DNA from: an uncultured Phycisphaerales bacterium
Lineage (GTDB): Bacteria > Planctomycetota > Phycisphaerae > Phycisphaerales > SM1A02
Direction: 5' to 3'
DNA: 64,000 nt
Assembly: GCA_905480395.1 (NCBI GenBank)
Contig: CAJQQE010000005.1
Span: forward strand, 1 to 64,000
Below are positions 57,077 through 64,000 of this stretch, piece by piece (the first letter of the stretch is position 1; the number at the start of each line of letters is the position of its first letter). The notes beneath the pieces were generated by a model. That model was not told the origin of the DNA, ran no database searches, and worked only from the letters and a program-made list of their open reading frames with translations. The position numbers were made by a program, and so were the translations under genes.

Positions 57077-58285
57077 ATGAGTAGAACAGTGCATGTTCTG
57101 GATCCAGCTGCTCCCGGCTGTGGCATGGCGCTTTGCGATGCGCTGGCGATCTTGCAGGAGGATGACCCGCTGGTGATCCTCGGCGGACGCGATCAGGCCG
57201 AACGAGTGCGTCAGCGGCGTGTGGGTGTCGATGCGAACGTGCCCATTCCCCTGGGTATACCGCGGCTTGCCTCGCCACCACTCGAACGCGTCTTGAAGAG
57301 GATGATCGCGGAAGCCGGCGGGCTCGCTCCGGAAGATCAACTGGGATCTGCTCCCGGTCCCATCGATCAGGTGATGGCTTGGTCCGAATCAGCGTTGGTC
57401 GCCACGCTTGGCGCCGATCATGGTCTGCCGGTGGTCGGTCAGATCGCCGCCATCTCCGGCCGACCGCCCTGGCTTGAACCATGGCGTCGGCATCGAGCCT
57501 GCGTGCATCCGATCGGCCCGGAGATCGGTCCGTTGCTTGCCCGGCGAGGTTGGCGATTGGGCGAGGCTCGATCGGCGGCGGATTTTCCGATGCAGGATCT
57601 CAAGCATCGGTGCGGCCGCGTTGCGGATCGCGCCCTCATTCGTGGGCAATGGGGAACTCGTGGTTCGGAAGAACTGGTCGTCGCGCTCTCCGCTGACCCA
57701 CCGACCAGTGCCGCCGTCTCAACGCTCTTGATCGCCGCCGCGACGGCGGGGGTTGCGGGTCGAGGGATGACCGTGATCGCAGATCCTGCTTCGGGTGAGG
57801 CCATGGCGGCATCGAAATGGCTCGTGAGTGTGAATGAGCGGCGGGGGGGCGAGCCCGTCCACCTCGTGCTCGATGAGCGGGTTTGCGATCCGAGACTGGT
57901 CGCCCCGGCCGTCGACGTCGTGGTCGCCGTCGATCGATCAGACGCGACGCCCTATCCGCCGGTATCTGTCTTGGCCCTACGGGCTTGGCTGGCGTGCGGC
58001 GTGCCGCTGGTTGCGTCGAACCGAGGCAACGCGGCTTCGCTCGTTGAAGATGGCGTCGATGGTCGGTTGATTCCGCCTGAAGATCGCAACGCGTTGATCC
58101 AAGTGCTGATGCGAATGATCGATGAGCCATCGTTGGCGGCTGATATGGGGAATGCCGCGGCGGCCCGGCACGGTCGGGGTCTGACGTCGGGACGACCAGA
58201 TTGGTTCCGGGGGCGCCACTACGATTTGACGGGGCAACCATCCGCGGGGATGGAATCGGCAAACGCGATCGCAGCCTCTCGATAA
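57077..58285 (+). CDS. Glycosyltransferase family 4-like protein
   Basis: The 402-residue protein has the two-lobe layout of GT-B enzymes. The C-terminal lobe is the clearest: SVLALRAWLACGVPLVASNRGNAASLVEDGVDGRLIPPED, split by the expected Gly/Pro turns, then ALIQVLMRMIDEPSLAADMG, equivalent to the family's EAxAxGxPVVAx..G block. The usual acidic residue of the EX7E motif is weak, so donor binding or activity may be altered. The N-terminal lobe is less conserved. There is no membrane segment. It follows the lipoprotein pair by 36 bp, and its 3' end overlaps the convergent amidohydrolase gene by 67 bp. Confidence 0.72.
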   Translation: MSRTVHVLDPAAPGCGMALCDALAILQEDDPLVILGGRDQAERVRQRRVGVDANVPIPLGIPRLASPPLERVLKRMIAEAGGLAPEDQLGSAPGPIDQVMAWSESALVATLGADHGLPVVGQIAAISGRPPWLEPWRRHRACVHPIGPEIGPLLARRGWRLGEARSAADFPMQDLKHRCGRVADRALIRGQWGTRGSEELVVALSADPPTSAAVSTLLIAAATAGVAGRGMTVIADPASGEAMAASKWLVSVNERRGGEPVHLVLDERVCDPRLVAPAVDVVVAVDRSDATPYPPVSVLALRAWLACGVPLVASNRGNAASLVEDGVDGRLIPPEDRNALIQVLMRMIDEPSLAADMGNAAAARHGRGLTSGRPDWFRGRHYDLTGQPSAGMESANAIAASR

Positions 58286-59331
58286 AGCATCCGCAACGCT
58301 GACTGCGGGACGGACATGCCGCGAAGTCTTGGAGCGTCGAGCGGTCCGTACCGCTCGGGATCGACCATGGCCAGATCGGGATCGGCGATCGGGCTCTCTC
58401 CGTCATGATCGCTTTCCCAGAGTTTTCGGAGCGACCAGTACCGACTGGCGTAGAGATCGAAGGCGTCGTGACGGTTGCTGGCTTTGGTGGCCATCACATT
58501 ACTCGAGTCATCTTCGGCACTCCGGAGATGTTCGTCGAGCGTGACAATGTCTGATCCGAAAAGGATCCGTCCACGATGTCGCTGAAGAAAAGCCACGAGA
58601 TCGGTTGGTTCATGCCGGGATAACTCCCGGATGATCCACTTGGTCGCGCTGCTGTCGAGGTGGAGATTTGGATGCCGCGAGAGGAGTCCGTCGAGAAAGT
58701 CGAGATCCTCTGGCCAGCCGCCCATATGTGCCGCAATGAACGGAACTGGATAGTCCGCAACCACCGCTTCAAGCGGCTCGTATTGTGATCGCTTGTCCCC
58801 GTACTTCGATTGGTCGGCGTACTTGGTGGCGAACCATGTATCAGGATCGGCGACATGAATCATGATCGCCATGCCCAGGTCGGCCGCCAGTCGCATACCG
58901 GCTCTGCGGATCGGACCGTCGAGTCGGAGCATCGCCGGGTCGCCCGCTTCCTCACCGAAGTCGACGATCCGCGGTGCCGACCAGAATTTGACAATGCGGG
59001 CCCCCTTCGCGCGATACGCCTCGATCCTTTCAAGGTACCCCTCGCCATGAGCGAGTCGGCGGTCGGGGTTTCGAAAATCCGGGACTGCGATCGGCTCGAA
59101 CCGCCCATCGAGTGCTTCGCGGACCGACTCAACTTCGTCGAGGGCGGTCATCGACCAGACTTTTTCGATTCCATAGAGGTCCATCACCTCCGCGAATAAG
59201 GAGGCCGCCTCCGTGCCATTGATATGCGTGTGGGCATCGATGATCGAAACCGGTGGATTTCCGAGGAGGGAAGCCTCGTGACGGTAGTCCATGAGGAGTC
59301 GATTGGCGGGGGTTGGAGAATCGGGAATCAT
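58219..59331 (-). CDS. Amidohydrolase-family (TIM-barrel) protein
   Basis: The 370-residue product is an amidohydrolase-2-type metal-dependent enzyme. SIIDAHTHINGTEAA holds the H-x-H motif, IMIHVADPDTW a later His, FIAAHMGGWPEDLDFL another, and GRILFGSDIVTLDEH the metal-binding Asp. The substrate is not evident; decarboxylases and lactonases share this family. The protein has a tail (SIPADGCPVKS) encoded in the overlap with the convergent glycosyltransferase gene. No signal peptide is present. Confidence 0.86.
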   Translation of the reverse strand: MIPDSPTPANRLLMDYRHEASLLGNPPVSIIDAHTHINGTEAASLFAEVMDLYGIEKVWSMTALDEVESVREALDGRFEPIAVPDFRNPDRRLAHGEGYLERIEAYRAKGARIVKFWSAPRIVDFGEEAGDPAMLRLDGPIRRAGMRLAADLGMAIMIHVADPDTWFATKYADQSKYGDKRSQYEPLEAVVADYPVPFIAAHMGGWPEDLDFLDGLLSRHPNLHLDSSATKWIIRELSRHEPTDLVAFLQRHRGRILFGSDIVTLDEHLRSAEDDSSNVMATKASNRHDAFDLYASRYWSLRKLWESDHDGESPIADPDLAMVDPERYGPLDAPRLRGMSVPQSALRMLYREAAIAFADSIPADGCPVKS

Positions 59332-59363
59332 GTCATCGATACTAGCCAGTGGTCGGTCCTGAA

Positions 59364-59993
59364 TCAGTTCGACAGTCTGGTCTTCTTCGATTCTTCCCGA
59401 TTCTCGGCCACGGGACTTGGGTCCGATTTCCCATCGATACCGGGACGCTTCCGCTTGATCTCATCGCCATTCTTTCCCGACGCAGAGGTCTTTGATGATC
59501 GGCGGAGTCTCGGTCGCGTACCGTTCTTCGATCCGATTTCGGATGTCTCCAGAACTTCACCTCGGATCACGCGGCCGATGTAAATCTCGTGATCTGCTTC
59601 GATATCCAGATGCCGGATGAGCTCGCAGATCACCCATGATGCCGCGGCAGTTGGAACGGGGATGTCCTGGGTCCCCGGAACAAGGACATGTCCGAGGAAC
59701 GGGTCGTCGCCTTGTAACTCGCTGGGCCTGACGAACAGGCGGGAGAGGACGAGATCGGTCTCGGCGATTTCGCAAAGGGCGAAGGTGCCGGAATCTCGGA
59801 TCAGGGGGCTTAGGGCATGGCCCTTCCGAACGGCGACGGTGATCGTCGGCGGAATATCGGCGCACTTCTGGACCTGCGTCACGATCATCCCGTTTCGACT
59901 CTCGCCGAATGCGGCGGTCATCAGGAAGCGGCCTGAAGGCATCCTGGCGATCGCCTCCTTTGCAACAGAATGTGCCGTGGTTTCAAGGGGCAT
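59364..59993 (-). CDS. Flavin reductase-like domain protein
   Basis: The 209-residue protein has a split-barrel flavin-reductase-like domain (residues 8-150): RMPSGRFLMTAAFGESRNGMIVTQ, then PPTITVAVRKGHALSPLIRDSGTFALCEI and ELIRHLDIEADHEIYIGRVIRGEVL, the usual order of FMN-binding segments. It likely binds FMN and reduces it with NAD(P)H or acts on a bound substrate. The 55-residue C-terminal tail is basic and Ser/Lys/Arg-rich (NGTRPRLRRSSKTSASGK), unusual for the family. ATG 59993 is chosen because an upstream frame to 60080 adds an unlikely His/Pro-rich leader. Confidence 0.85.
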   Translation of the reverse strand: MPLETTAHSVAKEAIARMPSGRFLMTAAFGESRNGMIVTQVQKCADIPPTITVAVRKGHALSPLIRDSGTFALCEIAETDLVLSRLFVRPSELQGDDPFLGHVLVPGTQDIPVPTAAASWVICELIRHLDIEADHEIYIGRVIRGEVLETSEIGSKNGTRPRLRRSSKTSASGKNGDEIKRKRPGIDGKSDPSPVAENREESKKTRLSN

Positions 59994-60132
59994 GTCATTT
60001 CCAGGGGTCAATGGCGCCGGTAAGTCACCGATGCGCGGAATTGGGGGAAGAATGTGTAGATCATGCGCCCTGATTCGCAAATGTCCATAAGTCTTTTGTA
60101 GTCAGGGCTTTGCATGCCCGGCAATCAGTCGT

Positions 60133-60146
60133 TGGGGTACTCTGGG
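60133..60146 (+). promoter_or_regulatory. Distal MraZ-type box pair
   Basis: TGGG occurs at 60133 and 60143, exactly 10 bp apart, the spacing of known MraZ-binding direct repeats (TGGGN separated by five bases). It lies about 55 bp upstream of the mraZ promoter. Confidence 0.55.
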
Positions 60147-60187
60147 GGGCAAAAAAGTCGTCAAATGTCGAAAAATGGCGAGTTGTG

Positions 60188-60216
60188 TTGAAGAATGGGG
60201 GGATGTGGAGTATTCT
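60188..60216 (+). promoter_or_regulatory. mraZ promoter with MraZ-type boxes in its spacer
   Basis: TTGAAG (60188-60193) and TATTCT (60211-60216) are separated by exactly 17 bp. The spacer carries TGGG at 60196 and TGGA at 60206, again 10 bp apart. This placement fits MraZ repressing its own promoter, as described in E. coli. Confidence 0.65.
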
Positions 60217-60288
60217 CCGAGCGTCAAGAACTCGGAGAGTCCCACCCGTTGGACTCGAACCGACCAAGAGCCTCCGGAGACCTCATGC

Positions 60289-60762
60289 GTGCTTTTCCTC
60301 GGCCACTTCGAGCACACCATCGACACGAAGAATCGGCTGGCCATTCCAGCCGAGCTTCGCGATGTGTTCGACGAGGAGATTCACGGCACGGCGTTCGTCG
60401 CCGCACCGGGTGCGACTGGAAGTCTCTGGCTTTGGCCGGAGCGGACCTTCGCCGACCTCGCCTCAGAGCTGGGCGGTTCGCTTCTTGGCGACGAGGATCA
60501 GATCGATTTCGAACGTGTGATCTTCTCGCAGTCGGCCCGTTGTCCGATCGACTCGGCTGGCCGAATCCGGCTGCCCGATCGACTCCTGACTCGCTACGGG
60601 CTCTCCGGGAGCGTGATGGTGATGGGAGTTCGAGATCATCTCGAAGTGATTCTTCCGGAAGACTGGCGACGCGAGCAGGCGTCGTTGCCTTCGGAACGCG
60701 ACGTGTGGCGTCGGGCGAGGCAGGCCCGCGCGGCACGTTCGGAAACGGAAGGTGGTCGATGA
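60289..60762 (+). CDS. mraZ: Transcriptional regulator MraZ
   Basis: The 157-residue protein is a MraZ with two AbrB-like swapped-hairpin halves: FLGHFEHTIDTKNRLAIPAELRD at the start and IFSQSARCPIDSAGRIRLPDRLL in the second half, both keeping the D-x-(K/A)-(N/G)-R-L core. MraZ binds TGGG repeats and usually represses the division and cell-wall (dcw) cluster. GTG 60289 has GGAG nine bases upstream; the ATG at 60285 is out of frame. rsmH, ftsL and the other dcw genes do not follow: instead there is a structured RNA region, a terminator and convergent csrA. The C-terminal extension is Arg-rich. Confidence 0.95.
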   Translation: MLFLGHFEHTIDTKNRLAIPAELRDVFDEEIHGTAFVAAPGATGSLWLWPERTFADLASELGGSLLGDEDQIDFERVIFSQSARCPIDSAGRIRLPDRLLTRYGLSGSVMVMGVRDHLEVILPEDWRREQASLPSERDVWRRARQARAARSETEGGR

Positions 60763-60779
60763 ACCTTCGTTTTCACGAT

Positions 60780-61173
60780 TGGAATACAGGCGGGTCCCAG
60801 CCCGCAGGCAGTCAAGACGACCAAGGATCGGTCGTCCAAGGCGCCATCGGCACGCGGTCGAGTCGATGGCGCGGTTGTACCGCGTCGCGACGGTCACGGA
60901 TGATCGTCGCGGCACGTTCTTCGACCGTAAATGCCTTGTTTTCAGGGCAACGCGAGCAGGGGGGCACCTGGTTCGCGTGAACCGAGTCAAGGATGACTCG
61001 GCGTTCCGATGCTTCGCGGATCACGGATGATCCTGAAGCACCTCGGGGTGTGAGACCCCGGCTCGCCGGTCCACGGTTTTTGGATCGAGGGCTTTCGGCC
61101 ATGAGCGGGGGCTCGATGGCTGCTTCGCTTCGCCGCCCGCGCCGTCCTCTGGACGGCGCGGGCGATTTGTTTT
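60780..61173 (+). ncRNA. Putative CsrA-sequestering RNA (CsrB/RsmZ-like), possibly the mraZ 3' UTR
   Basis: The region is filled with stem-loops. Four show an A(A/C)GGAU loop. 60816-60836 is GACGACC/GGTCGTC with a 7-nt AAGGAUC loop. 60886-60911 is an 11-bp stem (one wobble, inner closing pair C-G) around ACGGAU. 60982-61001 is CCGAGTC/GACTCGG around AAGGAU. 61010-61040 is TGCTTC..GGATC/GATCC..GAAGCA around ACGGAU. The last three are exact ANGGAU hexaloops closed by C-G, the preferred CsrA/RsmE target. Further GGA triplets are at 60781, 61018 and 61082. Other stems without GGA include 60790-60805, 60841-60872, 60871-60883 and 61044-61060. The RNA ends in the terminator at 61134. No promoter is evident, so the 5' end is uncertain. 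csrA is the next gene. Confidence 0.62.
61134..61173 (+). terminator. Strong rho-independent terminator
   Basis: CGCCCGCGCCGTCC and GGACGGCGCGGGCG pair perfectly (14 bp) around a TCT loop, followed by ATTTGTTTT. It ends the mraZ/structured-RNA transcript before the convergent csrA. Confidence 0.9.
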
Positions 61174-61206
61174 GGGAGGTTGCCCACAGCGGCACTCAAA
61201 ACGAAG

Positions 61207-61231
61207 AACGCACGCCAGCGGGGCGTGCGTT
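61207..61231 (-). terminator. Terminator of csrA
   Basis: AACGCACGCC and GGCGTGCGTT form a 10-bp stem with a 5-nt loop. On the minus strand CTTCGTTTTGAG follows. It lies about 50 bp after the csrA stop codon, tail to tail with the + strand terminator. Confidence 0.7.
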
Positions 61232-61279
61232 CCATCTTTAAGAGTTCGTTGCGGCGATTGAGATCGCGGTATCGGTCGT

Positions 61280-61504
61280 TCAGCCTTCGGAGGCGGGTCG
61301 AATCTGGCCGGCGACTGACGGTCCTTCTTCGTCGGCCACAATCTGCTCGGCGACCTCGCGTCGATGGACTGCAACTTCTCGTGGGAATTCAAACGCAAGT
61401 CTCACTCGGTCGCCCTTGATGACCGCCACTCGAACAACTCCGAGAGGGGACGCAGGGTCTCCGATGATGACTTCCTCGCCTTCGCGACGGGTGATGACCA
61501 GCAT
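61280..61504 (-). CDS. csrA: Carbon storage regulator CsrA
   Basis: The 74-residue protein is CsrA, a dimeric RNA-binding regulator that blocks translation by covering GGA motifs in hairpin loops. It begins MLVITRREGEEVIIGD, with the conserved TRR and GE, has VRVAVIKGDRVRLAFEFP, and keeps the RNA-contacting EVAVHRREV helix start (conserved Val-His-Arg). A five-residue insertion (PASPLG) lies between strands 2 and 3. The C-terminal tail (PSVAGQIRPASEG) is slightly long. The ribosome-binding site AGGAGG lies nine bases before the ATG and itself contains GGA triplets, consistent with autorepression. The gene converges on the CsrB-like RNA. Confidence 0.96.
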   Translation of the reverse strand: MLVITRREGEEVIIGDPASPLGVVRVAVIKGDRVRLAFEFPREVAVHRREVAEQIVADEEGPSVAGQIRPASEG

Positions 61505-61679
61505 GATCAGGTCCTCCTGCCTGAGGCACGTCTTCCAAGAACAGGTTTCAGAACAGTCTGGCTCTGAGCCTGGGAAGCAGCCCGCCGAGATCGTTCGGCT
61601 CTCTATAGGGTAGCCGAACGCGGTCGATCACAGAAGTGGAGATTGCGGGAATCTCGAGTCGACTCGGGAGGTCAAGGGT

Positions 61680-61940
61680 TTATTCGACCGCAATCACGTC
61701 GGTCACTTCGGGAACTCGCTCGCGCAAATTCCGCGCAATGCCATCACGAAGGGTCATTTCGCTCGAGGGACAGCCAATACACGCTCCGAGGAATCGGATC
61801 TGTACCACACCAGTCTCAGAGATACTCAGGAGTTCGAAGTCGCCCCCGTCTTCTTGTACCCCAGGACGAATCAAGTCAAGAACCTGCTCCACGCGCGTTT
61901 GGAGCGGCTCGTTTGGGGCATTTGGTTCTGGATTATTCAT
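61680..61940 (-). CDS. NifU C-terminal-domain Fe-S scaffold protein
   Basis: The 86-residue protein is a single NifU C-terminal (Nfu) domain: RVEQVLDLIRPGVQEDGGDFELL, then VVQIRFLGACIGCPSSEMTLRDGIARNL with the CxxC that holds a bridging Fe-S cluster. Nfu proteins carry [4Fe-4S] clusters to target enzymes. IscS, IscU or SUF genes are not adjacent. It is divergent from the lipoprotein gene at 62112, and the 171 bp between them should hold both promoters. Confidence 0.93.
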   Translation of the reverse strand: MNNPEPNAPNEPLQTRVEQVLDLIRPGVQEDGGDFELLSISETGVVQIRFLGACIGCPSSEMTLRDGIARNLRERVPEVTDVIAVE

Positions 61941-62111
61941 GGCACGTTCTTTCGAAAGACTCCAAATGAACTCAATTCAGTTCCGGCCGAGACCTGAGCT
62001 CCAACCCACTCGATGATAGAGTCAAACCCAGTTCGTCGCCGATTGACGGTGGATCTCCGGCCCTTCGCAGGAGTCCCGTGGCGATGACGCCGGCATGGAG
62101 GCCAGCATACC

Positions 62112-63611
62112 GTGACTTTCAGACGATTCTCGATTCCATCCACAGTCAAGGTGGCGCCAGGCCTCCTTTCATTCCACGCTCGATCGAAGACTCGGTTTGG
62201 CGGATATTGCCTGGCGGCCCTGTTGGTGATTGGCGGTGGTTGCGCACCAAAACCAATCGAGGATCCGGTCGCGGTGCTCTCAAACCCGAATGAGCTCACT
62301 GGTCGACACTTCGCCGCGATTCGGATGCTCGAGGCCACCGCTGATCCGGCAGTGACCAACCAGACGCTGAAGCGGGTGATCGTCGCCAATGGTTACTTCA
62401 TCGACGTTCGAGAAATGGCTTACCGCCGCATGCAGTCCATCGATCGGGAAGGACTGAAGAGGCTTCTGGAGATCCAGATGCCCAAGATCGATGCGCTTCA
62501 ATGGCGGGCCCGGCTCTGTGAGTTGATTGCCGAAGAGCCATGGATTGAGATGACACCCACGTTGATTCGAGCTTGGGCGCAGCCGATGCCCAACTGGGTC
62601 GACACCCCCGCCGAGCGGCCGGAGCGTCTCGCGTTGGTGGAGATGTACGGAGAACCGAAACTACCCGACGTTTTGGTTCAGGTGATGCTGGATGCCGACC
62701 CGATCATCTCCGCCAATCTCCGAGCTCGCTGCTGGGAGTTGCTCATTGCCGAAGGGCAACGAGATCGGGTCATCTCACTGCTCGCAAGGAGTGAGATCTC
62801 GCCGAACGACGGCATGTTCACTGATCTCCGCACCATTGCCGATCAAACCGGAATCATCCCTCGAAACCGGGAAGAGATCATCTGGGCCCGAACCCTCTGC
62901 CGACCGGAGAACGCTGGTTTTCTCGCGGCCGCCACAGAGGCAATCCGCCAGCTCCCCGAGGATCGCCGTGCCCAACTCGAACTGCGGGATCTGGGCATCC
63001 TCGTCGCCGCCATGCGGATCGATCCGGGGCTTCTGGCGCAAGACGAAGCATCGCTGTACGCCGGACTGCGACGGGACATCGACGTTGACGGCCGCCGTCT
63101 CTACGCCGCGAATTTCACGGGTTGGAGTCAGTCTCACACCGAACGTCTCCGCGACGTGAAGGAGAAACTCTCCTGGAACGATTTATTGGCGATGCGCATC
63201 GCCATCGAATCGCTCTCGATCGACGCCGTCCTGGATCATGTGTTCGACTACGCAGAGCGCGATCTCCTCGACGACGAGACCGAGTTTGGCGGGGTGATTG
63301 GCGTCGACCCGAAAGGCCGGATCGAACTTCTGGAGTTTCCGCCCCGGATTCGAAGAGGCGACAACCGATTTGAGGCGACGCAAGATTTGTTCGACGCGGC
63401 GTATACCGGCGTGTTCCATTTCCATAATCACGCTCAGGAATTCGACAACGCAGACTATGCTGGACCGCATATGGGCGACTTCGCGTATGCCGAAGCGACG
63501 CGAGCCAACTGCCTCGTGTTTACGTTCATCAATAGTCGGACGATCAACGCAGACTTTTATCGCCACGGCGGAATCGTGGTCGACCTCGGGACGTTTCGCC
63601 GGCCGGATTGA
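62112..63611 (+). CDS. Lipoprotein with C-terminal JAMM-like metal motif
   Basis: The 499-residue product has a basic N-terminus and a hydrophobic segment ending in a lipobox-like IGGGC (Cys44). Residues 60-370 are helical, possibly HEAT-like. From about residue 380 the sequence resembles a JAB/JAMM domain: EFGGVIGVDPKGRIELLEFP (Glu391), then GVFHFHNHAQEFDN (His436, His438), AGPHMGD (Asp456) and ANCLVFTFINSRT. The Glu, HxH and Asp are placed in family order, but the Asp is 18 residues after the second His instead of 11, and His replaces the usual Ser. Metal binding is thus plausible but unproven. The start at 62112 is the first of few candidates. Confidence 0.72.
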   Translation: MTFRRFSIPSTVKVAPGLLSFHARSKTRFGGYCLAALLVIGGGCAPKPIEDPVAVLSNPNELTGRHFAAIRMLEATADPAVTNQTLKRVIVANGYFIDVREMAYRRMQSIDREGLKRLLEIQMPKIDALQWRARLCELIAEEPWIEMTPTLIRAWAQPMPNWVDTPAERPERLALVEMYGEPKLPDVLVQVMLDADPIISANLRARCWELLIAEGQRDRVISLLARSEISPNDGMFTDLRTIADQTGIIPRNREEIIWARTLCRPENAGFLAAATEAIRQLPEDRRAQLELRDLGILVAAMRIDPGLLAQDEASLYAGLRRDIDVDGRRLYAANFTGWSQSHTERLRDVKEKLSWNDLLAMRIAIESLSIDAVLDHVFDYAERDLLDDETEFGGVIGVDPKGRIELLEFPPRIRRGDNRFEATQDLFDAAYTGVFHFHNHAQEFDNADYAGPHMGDFAYAEATRANCLVFTFINSRTINADFYRHGGIVVDLGTFRRPD

Positions 63612-63658
63612 GCTTTGGTTTTCGTTTGATCTTGGACGTCTTGGTTGACGAAAGTTCC

Positions 63659-64000
63659 ATGACGACTCTGGATGGGGCCAGGTTCGGCGGGGAGCCGCCA
63701 CCTGGGCAGGCTAGAAACGATGGGTCCAGGAGAGATTTCGGCTTGCAGGTCCTGCTCATCATTCTCGTCGCCGTCGTGTTGCTTCCCCAGGCTTCTTCGG
63801 GGATGGGTGATGGGATTTCAGCCGCCGTGAGCATCGGGTTGGTCTTGTCCGGGACGGCGCTACTTCTACTCCTCGCCGTGATCAATTCAAAACGACTTCT
63901 GCGGCGTCTTGCGGTTGGGGATCCTGGGCCGCAGTTTGAACGCGCCACTCGTCAACTTCGTCTGGTGCAGTGGGTCGCCGTGGGAATCGTTGTCGCCGGG
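63659..64000 (+). CDS. Membrane protein, 3' end beyond the window
   Basis: The visible 114 codons start at ATG 63659. In-frame TTG codons upstream (63641 and earlier) leave the exact start uncertain. After a polar N-terminus (DGARFGGEPPPGQARND) there are two hydrophobic segments, GLQVLLIILVAVVLLPQ and AVSIGLVLSGTALLLLLAV. A basic loop (NSKRLLRRLAVGD) and the start of a third segment (WVAVGIVVAG) follow. This looks like the N-terminal membrane part of a multi-pass protein, but too little is present to name a family. Confidence 0.65.
   Translation, partial: MTTLDGARFGGEPPPGQARNDGSRRDFGLQVLLIILVAVVLLPQASSGMGDGISAAVSIGLVLSGTALLLLLAVINSKRLLRRLAVGDPGPQFERATRQLRLVQWVAVGIVVAG

Noticed and set aside
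60759-60980. A 73-codon frame starting at ATG 60759, overlapping the mraZ stop as ATGA
   Set aside because: It is rich in Arg/Ser codons unlike the neighbouring genes, and it runs through several perfect stem-loops with CsrA-type loops. The structured-RNA reading explains the region better, although a short translated frame cannot be excluded.

Overview
This window looks like a chromosomal segment of a Gram-negative member of the Planctomycetota, most likely class Phycisphaerae. The lineage call is an inference from gene style, not a search. The pointers are high G+C, many exported or lipobox-bearing proteins of unknown function, HEAT-like proteins, a PadR regulator beside a HAAS-like membrane protein, a long (638-residue) PurF, small membrane proteins with zinc ribbons, LpxA and Skp (an LPS-containing outer membrane), and CsrA. 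Most of the sequence is housekeeping. I see no insertion sequence, prophage, integrase or CRISPR array.

Layout. 1-6.0 kb: guaA 3' end, a DegT-like protein lacking the PLP lysine, a HEAT-like exported protein, dnaA and a GNAT protein. 6.0-12.7 kb: rpmA-obg, a VWA protein, then a PadR regulator whose promoter carries tandem palindromes, with its HAAS-like membrane partner. 12.7-19.1 kb (minus strand): mutS and two thioredoxin-fold paralogues, a 3D-domain protein and a ThuA-like protein. 19.2-27.8 kb: tRNA-Ala(CGC), a ZIP-like transporter, ileS, a tRNA-binding protein, a PpiD/SurA-like chaperone and rpsD. 28-38 kb: purF, lpxA with an MBL hydrolase, lipB, a Skp-like protein, and a coupled mutM/zinc-ribbon/lepA operon. 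38-49.8 kb: rimO, a nucleoside phosphorylase-NadD fusion, tRNA-Glu, an M48 protease, an OlsF-like bifunctional acyltransferase and aroB. 49.9-60 kb: a ParA ATPase fused to a CBM48-like domain with a P-loop-less ParA-like partner, an outer-membrane barrel, an M19 dipeptidase, two paralogous lipoproteins, a glycosyltransferase and an amidohydrolase. 60-64 kb: mraZ, a multi-hairpin RNA, csrA, a NifU-like protein, a lipoprotein with a JAMM-like motif, and the start of a membrane protein.

The strongest new observation is between mraZ and csrA. About 400 nt that encode no convincing protein fold into a row of stem-loops. Four of them display A(A/C)GGAU in the loop, three as exact hexaloops closed by C-G, and the region ends in a 14-bp-stem terminator. 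This is the architecture of CsrA-sequestering RNAs of the CsrB/RsmZ type, and the next gene, convergent, is csrA itself. No separate promoter is obvious, so the RNA may come from the mraZ 3' UTR. The mraZ promoter carries TGGG boxes at 10-bp spacing, so MraZ autoregulation could feed into CsrA control.

Other points worth following are the ParA-CBM48 cassette, the phosphorylase-NadD fusion, altered recognition-helix residues in DnaA, and a zinc-less MutM.
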